Shown: piece by piece, positions 44,271 to 53,312 of the stretch
How the letters are laid out: the number at the start of each line of letters is the position of its first letter
How positions within the stretch are numbered: the stretch's first letter is position 1
Source: Planktothrix agardhii NIES-204
GTDB taxonomy: Bacteria; Cyanobacteriota; Cyanobacteriia; Cyanobacteriales; Microcoleaceae
Assembly (NCBI GenBank): GCA_003609755.1
Contig: AP017991.1
Coordinates: 3,459,001 to 3,523,000, forward strand
DNA: 64,000 bases
Reading direction: 5' to 3'
Notes under the pieces: model-generated
The model's database searches: none
Told to the model about the DNA's origin: nothing
The model's input: only the letters and a program-made list of their open reading frames with translations
Position numbers and translations under genes: made by a program

Positions 44271-44717
44271 TTAATTATAATCAAATAAACTATATTCGTC
44301 TTCAAATAATTCTTGCCAAGATAAGGCCGTTAATTGACATCTTTTACCCATTTCACTTTCCGCTTGTCTGATGGCTTTTTTAACAGAAGTTTCCCAAATT
44401 GATTCCAGGTAATTTCGATTTAAGCTGGGGACTTCCTCTTGAATATCAGCAATTTCATCTCTGGCGTAAATAATTGTAGTTTCCCAACTGGAAGTCCGTT
44501 TTTCTGGTTGACATTTCCACTTAATAATGTGCATTATTAACCGGGTTAACTGACTTTTTAAAGCTAATTTCTTGGATTTTCCCATGGATTCAATTAAAAC
44601 CGCTAACCCAGATCCGGCTTCCATAAATTTTTGCTCCTCTAATAACTCTTGAATTGCGATCGCGGCTAAATATTCAGAACTCGCAGCCAACCATTCCCAA
44701 TCCTCGGATGTTCGCAT
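44271..44717 (-). CDS. DUF29 family protein, copy 3
   Basis: 148 residues. The first half is nearly the same as copy 1 (DWEWLAASSEYLAAIAIQELLEEQKFMEAGSGLAVLIESMGKSKKLALKSQLTRL), while the second half is diverged (TTIIYARDEIADIQEEVPSLNRNYLESIWETSVKKAIRQAESEMGKRCQLTALSWQELFEDEYSLFDYN). First gene of the pair with copy 2. The divergent chlB gene lies 264 bases away. Confidence 0.85.
   Translation of the reverse strand: MRTSEDWEWLAASSEYLAAIAIQELLEEQKFMEAGSGLAVLIESMGKSKKLALKSQLTRLIMHIIKWKCQPEKRTSSWETTIIYARDEIADIQEEVPSLNRNYLESIWETSVKKAIRQAESEMGKRCQLTALSWQELFEDEYSLFDYN
44506..44675. repeat. 170-base block identical to 42114-42283
   Basis: Partner of the tract in DUF29 copy 1, inside DUF29 copy 3. 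Lengths are equal and I found no difference on reading the two side by side. The spacing between tracts is about 2.4 kb. Confidence 0.9.
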
Positions 44718-44981
44718 TTTTACCTCAACAGCAAATAACTCAGATCATACTTTTAATTATATGTCAAGTCTTTGGGATTGAACTTAACATTTCTATTTAA
44801 TTTAACAAAATATTGCTCAAAATTTAAGAATTATTGCAGTTAAACAATGTTATTATTGTTTTAGTGTCAAAATGAATTCTAAAATAGAGATTAAATTGCG
44901 ATCGCTATGTATAAATACTCCTAGCGATTGGCACAATTTCTGAGAATATAAAACAAGCTGTCCTCCTTACCGAGTTTTTTT

Positions 44982-46508
44982 ATGAAATTAGCTTATTGGA
45001 TGTATGCTGGCCCCGCCCATATTGGCACCTTGAGAATTGCCAGTTCCTTCAAAAATGTTCACGCCATCATGCACGCCCCTTTAGGAGATGACTACTTCAA
45101 CGTCATGCGGTCTATGTTAGAAAGGGAACGGAACTATACACCTGTGACCGCTAGTGTTGTAGACCGGAACGTTTTAGCCCGGGGTTCCCAAGAAAAAGTG
45201 GTTGATAATATTGTTAGAAAAGATCGAGAAGAACATCCCGATTTAATTCTATTAACTCCTACTTGTACCTCCAGTATTTTACAAGAAGATTTACACAATT
45301 TTGTTGAACGTGCCCAACTCGATGCTAAAGGCGATGTCATGTTAGCCGACGTCAATCATTATCGCTTTAATGAACTGCAAGCGGCTGACCGGACATTACA
45401 ACAAGTGGTTCAATTTTATCTGGAAAAAGCCAAGAAAAAAGGCGATATTCCTGAAGGCAAAACCGAAAAACCCTCGGTTAATATTATTGGAATCTCTACC
45501 CTTGGTTTCCATCACCATCATGACTGTACCGAGTTAAAACGGTTAATGGTAGATTTAGGAATTGAAGTTAATGAAGTGATTCCCGAAGGGGCATCAGTTC
45601 ACAACTTAAAAAACCTTCCTCGCGCTTGGTTTAACCTGGTTCCCTATCGAGAATTAGGGTTAATGGCAGCCAAGTATTTAGAAGAAGAATTTGGCACTCC
45701 TTGTGTTGATATTACGCCGATGGGAGTGGTTGAAACCGCCCGTTGTATTCGCAAAATTCAACAAGTAATTAATGATCAAGGGGCGAATGTTGATTATAGT
45801 GAATATATTGATAATCAAACCCTGTATGTGTCTCAATCCGCTTGGTTTTCCCGTTCTATTGACTGTCAGAATTTAACCGGAAAAAAAGCCGTTGTGTTTG
45901 GGGATAATACCCACGCCGCCGCAATGACAAAAATTCTGGCGCGAGAAATGGGAATTCATGTTGTTTGTGCCGGAACCTATTGCAAATATGATGGCGATTG
46001 GTTTAAGGAACAAGTCAGTGAATATTGCGATGAAGTTCTGATTAGTGAAGATAACGGTCAAATCGGAGATATGATTGCCAGAATTGAACCTTCTGCTATT
46101 TTTGGAACCCAAATGGAACGTCATGTTGGGAAACGTTTAGATATTCCCTGTGGTGTGATTGCTTCCCCGATTCATATTCAGAATTTCCCCATTGGTTATA
46201 AACCATTTTTAGGCTATGAAGGAACTAATCAAATCACCGATTTAATCTATAATTCCTTTACTTTGGGAATGGAAGATCACCTCTTAGAAATCTTTGGCGG
46301 ACATGATACTAAAGAAGTGATTACCAAAGGAATTTCGGCGGGTTCTGATTTGAATTGGACAAGAGAAGCTCAAACTGAACTAAATAAAGTTCCGGGGTTT
46401 GTTCGCGGTAAAGTTAAACGCAATACCGAAAAATTTGCCCGTGAAAGAGGTTTAAATGAAATTTCCTTAGAAGTAATGTATGCGGCAAAAGAAGCCGTAG
46501 GAGCTTAA
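44982..46508 (+). CDS. chlB: Light-independent protochlorophyllide reductase subunit B
   Basis: 508 residues. ChlB pairs with ChlN to form the NB catalytic component of the dark, nitrogenase-like reductase that makes chlorophyllide a without light; ChlL supplies electrons. Asp36, the ligand ChlB contributes to the [4Fe-4S] cluster, is present in APLGDDYF (residues 32-39), and [13 protein letters not shown] near 93-105 and [14 protein letters not shown] near 176 are typical. The C-terminal [35 protein letters not shown] region is intact. chlL and chlN are not in this window, so chlB stands alone here. Confidence 0.97.
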   Translation: MKLAYWMYAGPAHIGTLRIASSFKNVHAIMHAPLGDDYFNVMRSMLERERNYTPVTASVVDRNVLARGSQEKVVDNIVRKDREEHPDLILLTPTCTSSILQEDLHNFVERAQLDAKGDVMLADVNHYRFNELQAADRTLQQVVQFYLEKAKKKGDIPEGKTEKPSVNIIGISTLGFHHHHDCTELKRLMVDLGIEVNEVIPEGASVHNLKNLPRAWFNLVPYRELGLMAAKYLEEEFGTPCVDITPMGVVETARCIRKIQQVINDQGANVDYSEYIDNQTLYVSQSAWFSRSIDCQNLTGKKAVVFGDNTHAAAMTKILAREMGIHVVCAGTYCKYDGDWFKEQVSEYCDEVLISEDNGQIGDMIARIEPSAIFGTQMERHVGKRLDIPCGVIASPIHIQNFPIGYKPFLGYEGTNQITDLIYNSFTLGMEDHLLEIFGGHDTKEVITKGISAGSDLNWTREAQTELNKVPGFVRGKVKRNTEKFARERGLNEISLEVMYAAKEAVGA

Positions 46509-46630
46509 TTTTAAGGTTGACATTGCCACCTTTTTTGTTACAATCTCAATCAAAGCAACCCCAACTTTTTGTACTCAGCCAGTTTGGGTTAACTTAGTCC
46601 TGTTCCGACATGATTTATCAGAGGTAATGT

Positions 46631-46870
46631 ATGTCAAATATTCGGAAAATTTCAGGGAATCCAGGGGACACTTGGGATGATTTGAGTTGGACAGATATGA
46701 ATGATGTTGAGCAAGCTTTGTGGGCTACTTTAGGCTGGAATGAAGCCAGTTGGGAAGAAGAATCTGAGGCTCCTGATTCTAATGAGAAATACTGGGAAGA
46801 CTTAACCGAAAATGAACGTGATGCAGCAACAAAACTCGGTTATAACCAATCTTATTGGGATGAGGATTAA
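46631..46870 (+). CDS. Small Trp-rich protein with two LGY/LGW repeats
   Basis: 79 residues containing a tandem pair: NDVEQALWATLGWNEASWEEE (about 24-44) and NERDAATKLGYNQSYWDED (about 61-79). The repeat is E-x2-A-x3-LG(W/Y)-N-x2-(S/Y)W. It has a ribosome-binding site GAGGTAATGT. Similar short LGY-repeat proteins occur in cyanobacteria and algae (from memory), with no known function. Acidic and soluble. It ends just before the first 103-base repeat. Confidence 0.65.
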   Translation: MSNIRKISGNPGDTWDDLSWTDMNDVEQALWATLGWNEASWEEESEAPDSNEKYWEDLTENERDAATKLGYNQSYWDED

Positions 46871-46897
46871 GGGCAAAAGAAAGTTCCCATCTGTATT

Positions 46898-47000
46898 ATT
46901 AATCAAATAGTTTGTCCGGTGCGTAAGGCGCAATTAATTGAGCGGAAAATCCAATCATTAACAATTTGCTCCTCGCACCATTTTTTATTGATTAATAAAA
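46898..47000. repeat. 103-base direct repeat, left copy
   Basis: It runs from ATTAATCAAATAGTTT to TTAATAAAA and matches 47924-48026 with about seven differences in 103 positions. Internally GGTGCG (left arm) pairs with CGCACC (right arm) and the arms continue as an imperfect long hairpin. It lies just upstream of the toxin-like gene. It looks like a non-coding palindromic element of MITE or REP type. Confidence 0.85.
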
Positions 47001-47067
47001 GTTTGGGCGCGCTTTTTAATCAGTTATAATATTGTTCTATAATCTTAACATTATAGTAGGTAAGCCC

Positions 47068-47466
47068 TTGACTCAAAATCCAGACTATGAAGCTGAAAGA
47101 TCTGCCTTAATTGCAGAACTTCAAGCCAGAGGAATCAAGCATAATCCTGAAAAGATTGTAAGAATCGCTAAATGTGCGGATGATCAAATTGTATTCTTAG
47201 AAACGGGAGATGAAAGCCGAGGTTTACAGCATATTTTAGCGAAAGCCGATCAATTTGCTAGAATAGGAATTAATGTAGATCAAATTGTTGATGTTGTTAT
47301 GGGAGCAATTACCAAAGGAAGCATTATTAGTTCCCAAGGTAGGGACACAGTTAACCCCCGTCCAGTTTATCAATTTATTCATAAGGGTGAGATTAAATAT
47401 ATTGCAGTTACAATAGGCAGTAATGGATATATTGTAGGGGCAAATCCGAGAACAAAACTCAAATAA
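47068..47466 (+). CDS. Polymorphic-toxin C-terminal domain, stand-alone
   Basis: About 132 residues from a TTG at 47068 preceded by AGGTAAG; an earlier TTG at 47032 is also in frame. No ATG is available. Content: IKHNPEKIVRIAKCADDQIVFLETGDESRGLQHILAKADQFARIGINVDQIVDVVMGAITKG, RPVYQFIHKGEIKYIAVTIGSNGYIVGANP. This is, from memory, the nuclease-like tip of polymorphic toxins, normally attached to large adhesin or Rhs-type proteins. GLQHIL His and the conserved GSNGYIVGANP end are present. No delivery domain is fused. The immunity-like gene follows after 21 bases. Confidence 0.7.
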   Translation: MTQNPDYEAERSALIAELQARGIKHNPEKIVRIAKCADDQIVFLETGDESRGLQHILAKADQFARIGINVDQIVDVVMGAITKGSIISSQGRDTVNPRPVYQFIHKGEIKYIAVTIGSNGYIVGANPRTKLK

Positions 47467-47487
47467 TCTTTATAGAGGTTCAATTAT

Positions 47488-47907
47488 ATGCCTAAAAAAA
47501 TTAGACTAATGACAGATTATGGATGTTATCCTTTATGGTGGGATGAACCTGATCAAGTGGGTGATTTAGATCCAGAATCTTTACCTTTAAGTCAAGAAAT
47601 TATTCAGCATTTGTATGATTGGGCTGATGCTTTTGATGCACGATTAAACTTTACTGATCCTTATGATTCTCCTGAAGTTACACCGGAAGAAGTAGAGCGT
47701 TTTGAATGGGAAGGATTAAGTTTATGGAAACAGTTAAATCAGGAATTATACCCTAATTATGAAGTAGTTTATTTTAGTAGTCATTTTCATCAAGTTTTTA
47801 CTGACTCAGTTGAATTAGAGGAAACATTAAAATCTAATTTTATTGAATTTAATCAAACAGAAAGGGGAATTGTTTTAACAAATAACTTGATCAAGCAAAC
47901 AACTTAA
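47488..47907 (+). CDS. Immunity-like protein for the toxin-domain gene
   Basis: 139 residues: IRLMTDYGCYPLWWDEPDQVGDLDPESLPLSQEIIQHLYDWADAFDARLN. This resembles immunity proteins of polymorphic toxin systems (MDYGCYPLW-E core, from memory). It lies 21 bases after the toxin-domain gene on the same strand, in the usual toxin-then-immunity order. Soluble, with no signal. It would bind and block the toxin domain; this is inferred from order and family. Confidence 0.7.
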   Translation: MPKKIRLMTDYGCYPLWWDEPDQVGDLDPESLPLSQEIIQHLYDWADAFDARLNFTDPYDSPEVTPEEVERFEWEGLSLWKQLNQELYPNYEVVYFSSHFHQVFTDSVELEETLKSNFIEFNQTERGIVLTNNLIKQTT

Positions 47908-47923
47908 CCATCAATTTTGTATG

Positions 47924-48026
47924 ATTAATCAAATAGTTTTTCTGGTGCGTAAGGCGCAATTAATTGATTGGTAAATCCAATCATTAATAATTTGCTCCTC
48001 GCACCATTTTTTATTAATTAATAAAA
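47924..48026. repeat. 103-base direct repeat, right copy
   Basis: Second copy of the element at 46898-47000, equal in length, same orientation, starting 17 bases after the immunity-like gene. Here TGATTGG-TAAAT-CCAATCA is a perfect inner hairpin, and with the outer GGTGCG/CGCACC it forms one long imperfect stem. With the left copy it brackets the toxin/immunity pair. Confidence 0.85.
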
Positions 48027-48140
48027 TTTTAGTGCGTTCGCTCCCATAGCCGCACCCTCCAAAAGCCTTCTTGACTATAAAAAAAAAATAATATATTATA
48101 GCTTTTAGTATAACTTAAACTTTTCTTTCGGGAGCGACTG

Positions 48141-48347
48141 ATGAACGACATTGAAAACCTGACGGATACAGAACAACTTATAACTGTGGGAGCTTCCTTA
48201 GTATTTTATTTTCTTCCCTGGATTATTGCTCTGTTTAAGTCCAAAAGAAATACAACCGCGATATTTTTGCTCAACATCTTTTTAGGATGGACAATTATCG
48301 GATGGTTTATAGCACTGATTTGGTCAGCCACTAATGAAAAAGACTAA
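48141..48347 (+). CDS. Superinfection immunity-like membrane protein
   Basis: 68 residues with two hydrophobic segments (about 15-32 and 40-62): FYFLPWIIALFKSKRNTTAIFLLNIFLGWTIIGWFIALIWSATNE. This matches the T4 superinfection-immunity family: small inner-membrane proteins that can block DNA injection by related phages, although most bacterial members are untested. A GAG-containing site (GGGAGCGACTG) precedes the ATG. It sits next to the repeat-bracketed toxin/immunity cassette and ends at a strong terminator. Confidence 0.85.
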   Translation: MNDIENLTDTEQLITVGASLVFYFLPWIIALFKSKRNTTAIFLLNIFLGWTIIGWFIALIWSATNEKD

Positions 48348-48355
48348 TTGATAAA

Positions 48356-48392
48356 AATAAAGGCTTGATATCCTCTATTTCAAGCCTTTATT
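48356..48392 (+). terminator. Rho-independent-type terminator
   Basis: AATAAAGGCTTGA (48356-48368) pairs perfectly with TCAAGCCTTTATT (48380-48392), a 13-bp stem with an 11-base loop, followed by T-rich TGTGTTTA. It begins 9 bases after the superinfection-immunity stop. The A/T-flanked stem could work in both directions. Confidence 0.8.
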
Positions 48393-48534
48393 TGTGTTTA
48401 AAGCGATCGCACAGGATAAGGTTTATTTATATTGATGGTTTAGTTTATAGGGTGCATGATGTTTGAAATGGGATATAATTACTGTATAATAATGGTCAAA
48501 TTTGCAATATTAATATTATAAGAGGAAACAAGCA

Positions 48535-48924
48535 ATGATTCCAGGTGAACTGATTGTTAAAGCCGGTGAAATTGAACTTAATGTTGGTCGTCCGACTTTA
48601 AAGGTTAAAGTGGGGAATACAGGCGATCGCCCAATTCAAATTGGCTCCCATTATCACTTTTATGAAGTTAATGAAGCCTTGAAATTTAAACGCGAAAAAA
48701 CTAAGGGAATGCGGTTAAATATTCCTGCGGGAACTGCGGTGAGATTTGAGCCGGGAGATGAACAGGAAGTTGAGTTAGTGACAATAGCAGGAAGTCGAGA
48801 AATCTATGGGTTTAATGGCTTAGTGGAAAGTCAGTTAAATTTGAATTTATCTGAAGCAGAGAAACAAGAAAAAAAAGAGAAGGTTAAGAAAGATAAAAAA
48901 GACAAGGGGAAGAAGAAAAAATAA
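48535..48924 (+). CDS. ureB: Urease beta subunit with lysine-rich tail
   Basis: 129 residues. UreB core: [49 protein letters not shown] and [35 protein letters not shown] are all family hallmarks. The family is normally about 100-107 residues; here residues 106-129 add [20 protein letters not shown] and KKKK, an extreme Lys-rich tail. Structural subunit of urease, which hydrolyses urea to ammonia and carbamate. TAAGAGGAAACAAGCA precedes the ATG; TATAAT near 48484-48489 is the probable -10. No ureA stands upstream. ureC follows after 76 bases. Confidence 0.95.
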   Translation: MIPGELIVKAGEIELNVGRPTLKVKVGNTGDRPIQIGSHYHFYEVNEALKFKREKTKGMRLNIPAGTAVRFEPGDEQEVELVTIAGSREIYGFNGLVESQLNLNLSEAEKQEKKEKVKKDKKDKGKKKK

Positions 48925-49000
48925 TTTTAGTTTGACTTGGGCTTGTAGAATTAAATGATTGAAGAAAGCCCGGTCGGGCTTACTACTTAAGGAGGAGAAA

Positions 49001-50719
49001 ATGGGTTATAAAATGGATCGGCGGGCTTATGCAGAAACCTTTGGGCCAACGGTGGGCGATCGCATTCGGTTAGCAGATACGGAATTAATTATTGAAGTCG
49101 AAATGGACTATACAAATTATGGGGATGAGGTAAAATTTGGGGGCGGAAAAGTAATTCGGGATGGCATGGGACAATCTCCAATTTCCCGGGAAGATGGGGC
49201 GGTAGATTTAGTAATTACGAATGCTTTAATTGTAGATTGGTGGGGGATTGTTAAAGCAGATGTGGGGATAAAAGATGGGAAAATTTATAAAATTGGGAAA
49301 GCGGGAAATCCCTATATTCAAGATAATATTGATATTATTATCGGCCCTTCTACTGAAGCGATCGCCGGGGAAGGAATGCTCCTCACCGCCGGAGGAATTG
49401 ATAGCCATATTCACTTTATTTGTCCTCAACAAATAGAGACCGCCATTGCATCAGGAATTACCACAATGATCGGGGGTGGAACTGGCCCGGCAACGGGAAC
49501 AAATGCCACTACTTGTACTCCAGGTGCCTGGAATATTTATCGGATGTTAGAAGCGGCGGAAGCCTTTCCGATGAATTTAGGATTTTTAGGCAAAGGAAAT
49601 AGTAGTCAACCCCAAGGTTTAGTCGAACAAATTGTGGCGGGGGCGATGGGTTTAAAACTACATGAAGATTGGGGAACTACGCCTATGGCAATTGATACTT
49701 GTTTAAAAGTTGCCGATGAATATGACGTTCAAGTTGCCATTCATACGGATACTTTAAATGAATCTGGGTTCGTAGAAACGACCATTGAAGCGTTTAAAAA
49801 TCGGGTGATTCATACTTACCATACCGAAGGGGCTGGAGGCGGTCACGCACCGGATATTATTAAGGTTTGTAGCCTGAAAAATGTCCTACCTTCTTCTACA
49901 AATCCCACCCGTCCCTATACGATGAATACCTTAGAAGAACATTTAGATATGTTGATGGTTTGCCATCATTTAGATCGAAATATTCCAGAGGATGTGGCTT
50001 TTGCTGAGTCCCGAATTCGTCGAGAAACTATTGCCGCCGAAGATATTTTGCATGATTTAGGGGCATTTAGTATGATTTCTTCTGATTCTCAAGCGATGGG
50101 AAGGGTGGGAGAAACTATTATTAGAACGTGGCAAACAGCCCATAAAATGAAAGTACAACGGGGGCTATTAACTGACCCTGAAAATGCTCAAGTAACCCAT
50201 GATAATTTTCGGGTAAAACGCTATATTGCTAAGTATACCATTAATCCAGCGATCGCCCATGGAATTTCTGATTATGTGGGGTCAATTGCTGAAGGAAAAT
50301 TAGCAGATTTGTGTTTATGGAAACCTGCTTTTTTTGGGGTGAAACCGGAATTAGTGATTAAAGGCGGGTTAATTGCTTGGGCACAAATGGGGGATGCTAA
50401 TGCTAGTATTCCTACTCCTCAACCTGTCTATGGTCGTCCGATGTTTGGGAGTTTTGGAAAAGCAATTTCATCTACTTCTTTAACCTTTATGTCTCAAGCA
50501 GCTTTAGATGCCAAAATTCCCGAACAATTAGGGTTAAAAAAACAATGTGTTGCGGTTTCTGGTACTCGAAATATTAGTAAAGCGGACATGAAATTAAATG
50601 ATGCCTTGCCAGAAATTGAGGTTGATCCTGAAACCTATCAGGTCAAAGCAGACGGGCAATTATTAACCTGTGAACCTGCGGAGGTTTTACCAATGGCGCA
50701 GCGTTATTTCTTGTTTTAG
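49001..50719 (+). CDS. ureC: Urease alpha subunit
   Basis: 572 residues from the ATG at 49001, which has GGAGGAG just before it; an earlier in-frame start at 48959 has no such site and would add residues not seen in the family. Catalytic nickel enzyme subunit. Nickel ligands and active site: DSHIHFICP near residue 137, the carbamylated Lys in [13 protein letters not shown] near 220, His in [26 protein letters not shown] near 272, catalytic His in MVCHHLD near 323, and Asp in [11 protein letters not shown] near 363. All intact. It works with UreA, UreB and UreDEFG, of which only UreB is here. Confidence 0.98.
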   Translation: MGYKMDRRAYAETFGPTVGDRIRLADTELIIEVEMDYTNYGDEVKFGGGKVIRDGMGQSPISREDGAVDLVITNALIVDWWGIVKADVGIKDGKIYKIGKAGNPYIQDNIDIIIGPSTEAIAGEGMLLTAGGIDSHIHFICPQQIETAIASGITTMIGGGTGPATGTNATTCTPGAWNIYRMLEAAEAFPMNLGFLGKGNSSQPQGLVEQIVAGAMGLKLHEDWGTTPMAIDTCLKVADEYDVQVAIHTDTLNESGFVETTIEAFKNRVIHTYHTEGAGGGHAPDIIKVCSLKNVLPSSTNPTRPYTMNTLEEHLDMLMVCHHLDRNIPEDVAFAESRIRRETIAAEDILHDLGAFSMISSDSQAMGRVGETIIRTWQTAHKMKVQRGLLTDPENAQVTHDNFRVKRYIAKYTINPAIAHGISDYVGSIAEGKLADLCLWKPAFFGVKPELVIKGGLIAWAQMGDANASIPTPQPVYGRPMFGSFGKAISSTSLTFMSQAALDAKIPEQLGLKKQCVAVSGTRNISKADMKLNDALPEIEVDPETYQVKADGQLLTCEPAEVLPMAQRYFLF

Positions 50720-50753
50720 TTTTCGACAGATTTCGACAGATTTCTACAGATTC

Positions 50754-50803
50754 CGATAGATTAAAATCTATCGCTACACAGACAAAACCCGCCTGCGCGG
50801 GTT
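50754..50803. terminator. Tandem hairpins after ureC
   Basis: CGATAGATT (50754-50762) pairs with AATCTATCG (50765-50773), preceded by direct repeats of CGACAGATTT. Then AACCCGC (50786-50792) pairs with GCGGGTT (50797-50803) around CTGC. Placed between the convergent ureC and fetB genes, both are likely transcription stops. Confidence 0.65.
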
Positions 50804-50876
50804 ATGAAATCAAATATTAGCGATATTCTATCCTTTAATTATACCCTATTCCCTCTTTTTTAAGGAGGGTTATGGG

Positions 50877-51674
50877 TTATAATTTTTTTAACCGATCTAA
50901 ACAAAGTTGATGGGAAGAATTAAGTAAAGATTGCCATGCTAATAATACCACTCCTAATGTTCCTAAAGCTGTGGCTGAGGCGATCGCAAAAATTATAATA
51001 ATTTGATAACGCACCGCATCTAAAGGGTTTGCACCCGCTAAAATTTGACCCGTCATCATGCCGGGTAAACTGACAATTCCCATTACCATCATTGAGTTAA
51101 TCATCGGGATCATTCCAGTTCTAATTGCGGCTTTAATTTCTTCGTGGGTTGCTTCCCAACGGGTTGCTCCTAATGCTAATAAGGTTTCGATTTTTTGGCG
51201 TTGATTAACTAAGGATTCCATGAATCTATCTAATCCTAAAGAAATCCCGGTGAGGGTATTTCCTAATACCATTCCCAATAAAGGAATAAAATATTGCGGA
51301 TCATACCAAGGTTGCACTTGAATAATTCCCAAGGTGGTTAAATTAGTAATCAAAAATGATGATATAAAAACTGATAATAAACTTCTCCAATAAATTCCAG
51401 CGAACCTCCGAGAAGTTCGATTAACACCAGAAATTCCCGCAATTGTTGTCATGATCATTGCTAAAGCAATAACCGGAAGGGGTTGGGATAAGGCAAATAG
51501 CCAATTTAATACATATCCAATTAACAATAACTGCACCACCATTCGCAAACTGGCAACAACTAACGATTGAGCTAGACCTAATTTTAGTCCTAAAGATAAG
51601 GCAATATTAATCACAATGAATAATACAGATAGGGCTAATTGTTCTACAGTAATCGGAATATAACTACTAGACAT
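50877..51674 (-). CDS. fetB: ABC transporter permease, FetB/YbbM type
   Basis: 265 residues with about seven hydrophobic segments, of the UPF0014 family. The conserved middle LGNTLTGISLGLDRFMESL and LALGATRWEATHEEIKAAIRTGMIPMINSMMVMGIVSLPGMMTGQILAGANPLDAVRYQI are typical. In E. coli, FetAB exports iron and raises resistance to oxidative stress; whether this pair does so is inference. It starts 21 bases after its ATPase partner. Confidence 0.88.
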   Translation of the reverse strand: MSSSYIPITVEQLALSVLFIVINIALSLGLKLGLAQSLVVASLRMVVQLLLIGYVLNWLFALSQPLPVIALAMIMTTIAGISGVNRTSRRFAGIYWRSLLSVFISSFLITNLTTLGIIQVQPWYDPQYFIPLLGMVLGNTLTGISLGLDRFMESLVNQRQKIETLLALGATRWEATHEEIKAAIRTGMIPMINSMMVMGIVSLPGMMTGQILAGANPLDAVRYQIIIIFAIASATALGTLGVVLLAWQSLLNSSHQLCLDRLKKL

Positions 51675-51695
51675 TTTAGGATGAATGAGATATAA

Positions 51696-52343
51696 TTATT
51701 GATCAGAAATTAATTCTTGTTGAACTTGAGTTACCCGATGCAATTGTTTAGAATCATGACTTGTCCAAATACAAGCTCGTTCTGGGTTTTCAGTTAACCA
51801 ACGTTGAATTAAAGATTCAACTTGTTGCGTGGTTTTAGGGTCTAAAGATGCGGTAGGTTCATCTAATAATAACACTAAGGGATCTAATTGTAATCCTCTA
51901 ATTAATGCCACTAATTGTGTTTCTCCTCCTGATAGATTTTGGGTAGATTGTTGGAGAAAATCAGGCGATCGCCCCAGATATAAAAACCAGTTTTCTACCC
52001 GTTGCGGATTATAATATTTTTGATGATGAACCGATAGATCATAAATCCTTTTTAAATTTGTTTCTACAGTTCCTTCTAATAATACCGAACGTTGATGTAA
52101 ATAAATAACTAAAGAACGATATTGAGGGATATAACATTGGGTTAAAGACCGATTTCCCAGTTTAATTTCGCCTTCATTAATGGGATCTAAACCTGCTAAA
52201 GCCCTCATTAACAGGGTTTTTCCGGTTCCTGTAGCCCCAACTAAACCCAAACACATCCCGGGGGACAATACCAAATTAACCCCTCGCCAAACCCATCGAG
52301 ACTGAATTTTACGACCAAGATTAATCGCTGATAATTGGCTCAT
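51696..52343 (-). CDS. fetA: ABC transporter ATPase, FetA/YbbL type
   Basis: 215 residues. Walker A GATGTGKT near residue 36, signature LSGGETQ near 139, Walker B LVLLLDEPTASLD near 156-168, and a switch His in WTSHDSKQL near 193. It lies directly upstream of the matching permease. Role by family: energises the FetB permease. The gene pair sits between the urease and urea-transporter genes but is not known to act on urea. Confidence 0.88.
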   Translation of the reverse strand: MSQLSAINLGRKIQSRWVWRGVNLVLSPGMCLGLVGATGTGKTLLMRALAGLDPINEGEIKLGNRSLTQCYIPQYRSLVIYLHQRSVLLEGTVETNLKRIYDLSVHHQKYYNPQRVENWFLYLGRSPDFLQQSTQNLSGGETQLVALIRGLQLDPLVLLLDEPTASLDPKTTQQVESLIQRWLTENPERACIWTSHDSKQLHRVTQVQQELISDQ

Positions 52344-52474
52344 TGGATATTACGAATTATACTTTTCTATTCTATCAAAAACTTAAACCGATTGATACAA
52401 TTCTAAGTAATTTCTTATTTGTATTCATAGTAAAAAGTGAAACAACTTTTAGGAAATAAAGATTAGGAAACAAG

Positions 52475-53230
52475 TCACACCGCTAAAAATCGTTGGATGA
52501 CTTCTTGACTTAAATCTTTTGTTGCACCAGAAGCCACAATTCCACCTTTTTGCATAGCATAATAACGGTCAGCTTGACGAACAAAATGCAAATGTTGTTC
52601 GACTAATAAAACGGATATTCCTGTTGTTTGAATAATTCCCCGCACCGCCGCTTCAATCTCTAAAATAATTGAAGGTTGAATCCCTTCTGTGGGTTCATCT
52701 AAAACTAATAATTGCGGTTTTCCCATTAACGCCCTAGCAATAGCTAACTGTTGTTGTTGTCCGCCACTTAAATCTCCTCCCATGCGGGATAACATAGTTT
52801 TTAAAACTGGGAATAATTCAAAAATTTCATCAGGAATTTCTGGTTTTCCTTTCGGTCTTTGGGCTAATGCTTCTAACCCTAATAATAGATTTTCTTTCAC
52901 TGTCACCCTGGGAATAACTTCTCGTCCTTGGGGAACATAACCAATACCTAATCTAGCCCGTTTATCCGTTGAAACTTTATTAATGGGTTGACCTTTGAAA
53001 TAAATCTCTCCAGTTTTGGGTTTGAGTAACCCCATAATACTTTTTAATAAAGTGGTTTTTCCCACGCCATTCCGCCCAATTAAACATACCATTTGTCCGG
53101 GGAAAACGTTTAAATCTACATCGCGTAAAATATGACTTTCCCCATAATAAACATTCAATCCAGACACTCTTAACATAATATCTGGCGGTGCTACAGATTC
53201 CATAACTGCTCCTTCTGTTCTTCCGATCAT
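52475..53230 (-). CDS. urtE: Urea ABC transporter ATPase UrtE
   Basis: 251 residues from the ATG at 53230, preceded by TAGGAG at good spacing. Walker A IGRNGVGKTTLLKSIMG near 53, signature LSGGQQQQLAIARAL near 154, and Walker B LLVLDEPTEGIQPS near 174-187. The livF-like type pairs with UrtD to drive urea import. Last gene of urtABCDE. 82 bases separate it from urtD. Confidence 0.95.
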   Translation of the reverse strand: MIGRTEGAVMESVAPPDIMLRVSGLNVYYGESHILRDVDLNVFPGQMVCLIGRNGVGKTTLLKSIMGLLKPKTGEIYFKGQPINKVSTDKRARLGIGYVPQGREVIPRVTVKENLLLGLEALAQRPKGKPEIPDEIFELFPVLKTMLSRMGGDLSGGQQQQLAIARALMGKPQLLVLDEPTEGIQPSIILEIEAAVRGIIQTTGISVLLVEQHLHFVRQADRYYAMQKGGIVASGATKDLSQEVIQRFLAV

Positions 53231-53312
53231 TTTGAAATTCTCCTAATAATTAAAATTAAAATTTTCTATTATCTTAACTCTTAGTCATAGCCCCCGCTTA
53301 CCAAGGGGGGTA

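Noticed and set aside
48400-48534. NtcA site ahead of ureB
   Set aside because: A -10 box is visible but I found no GTA-N8-TAC at the right distance.
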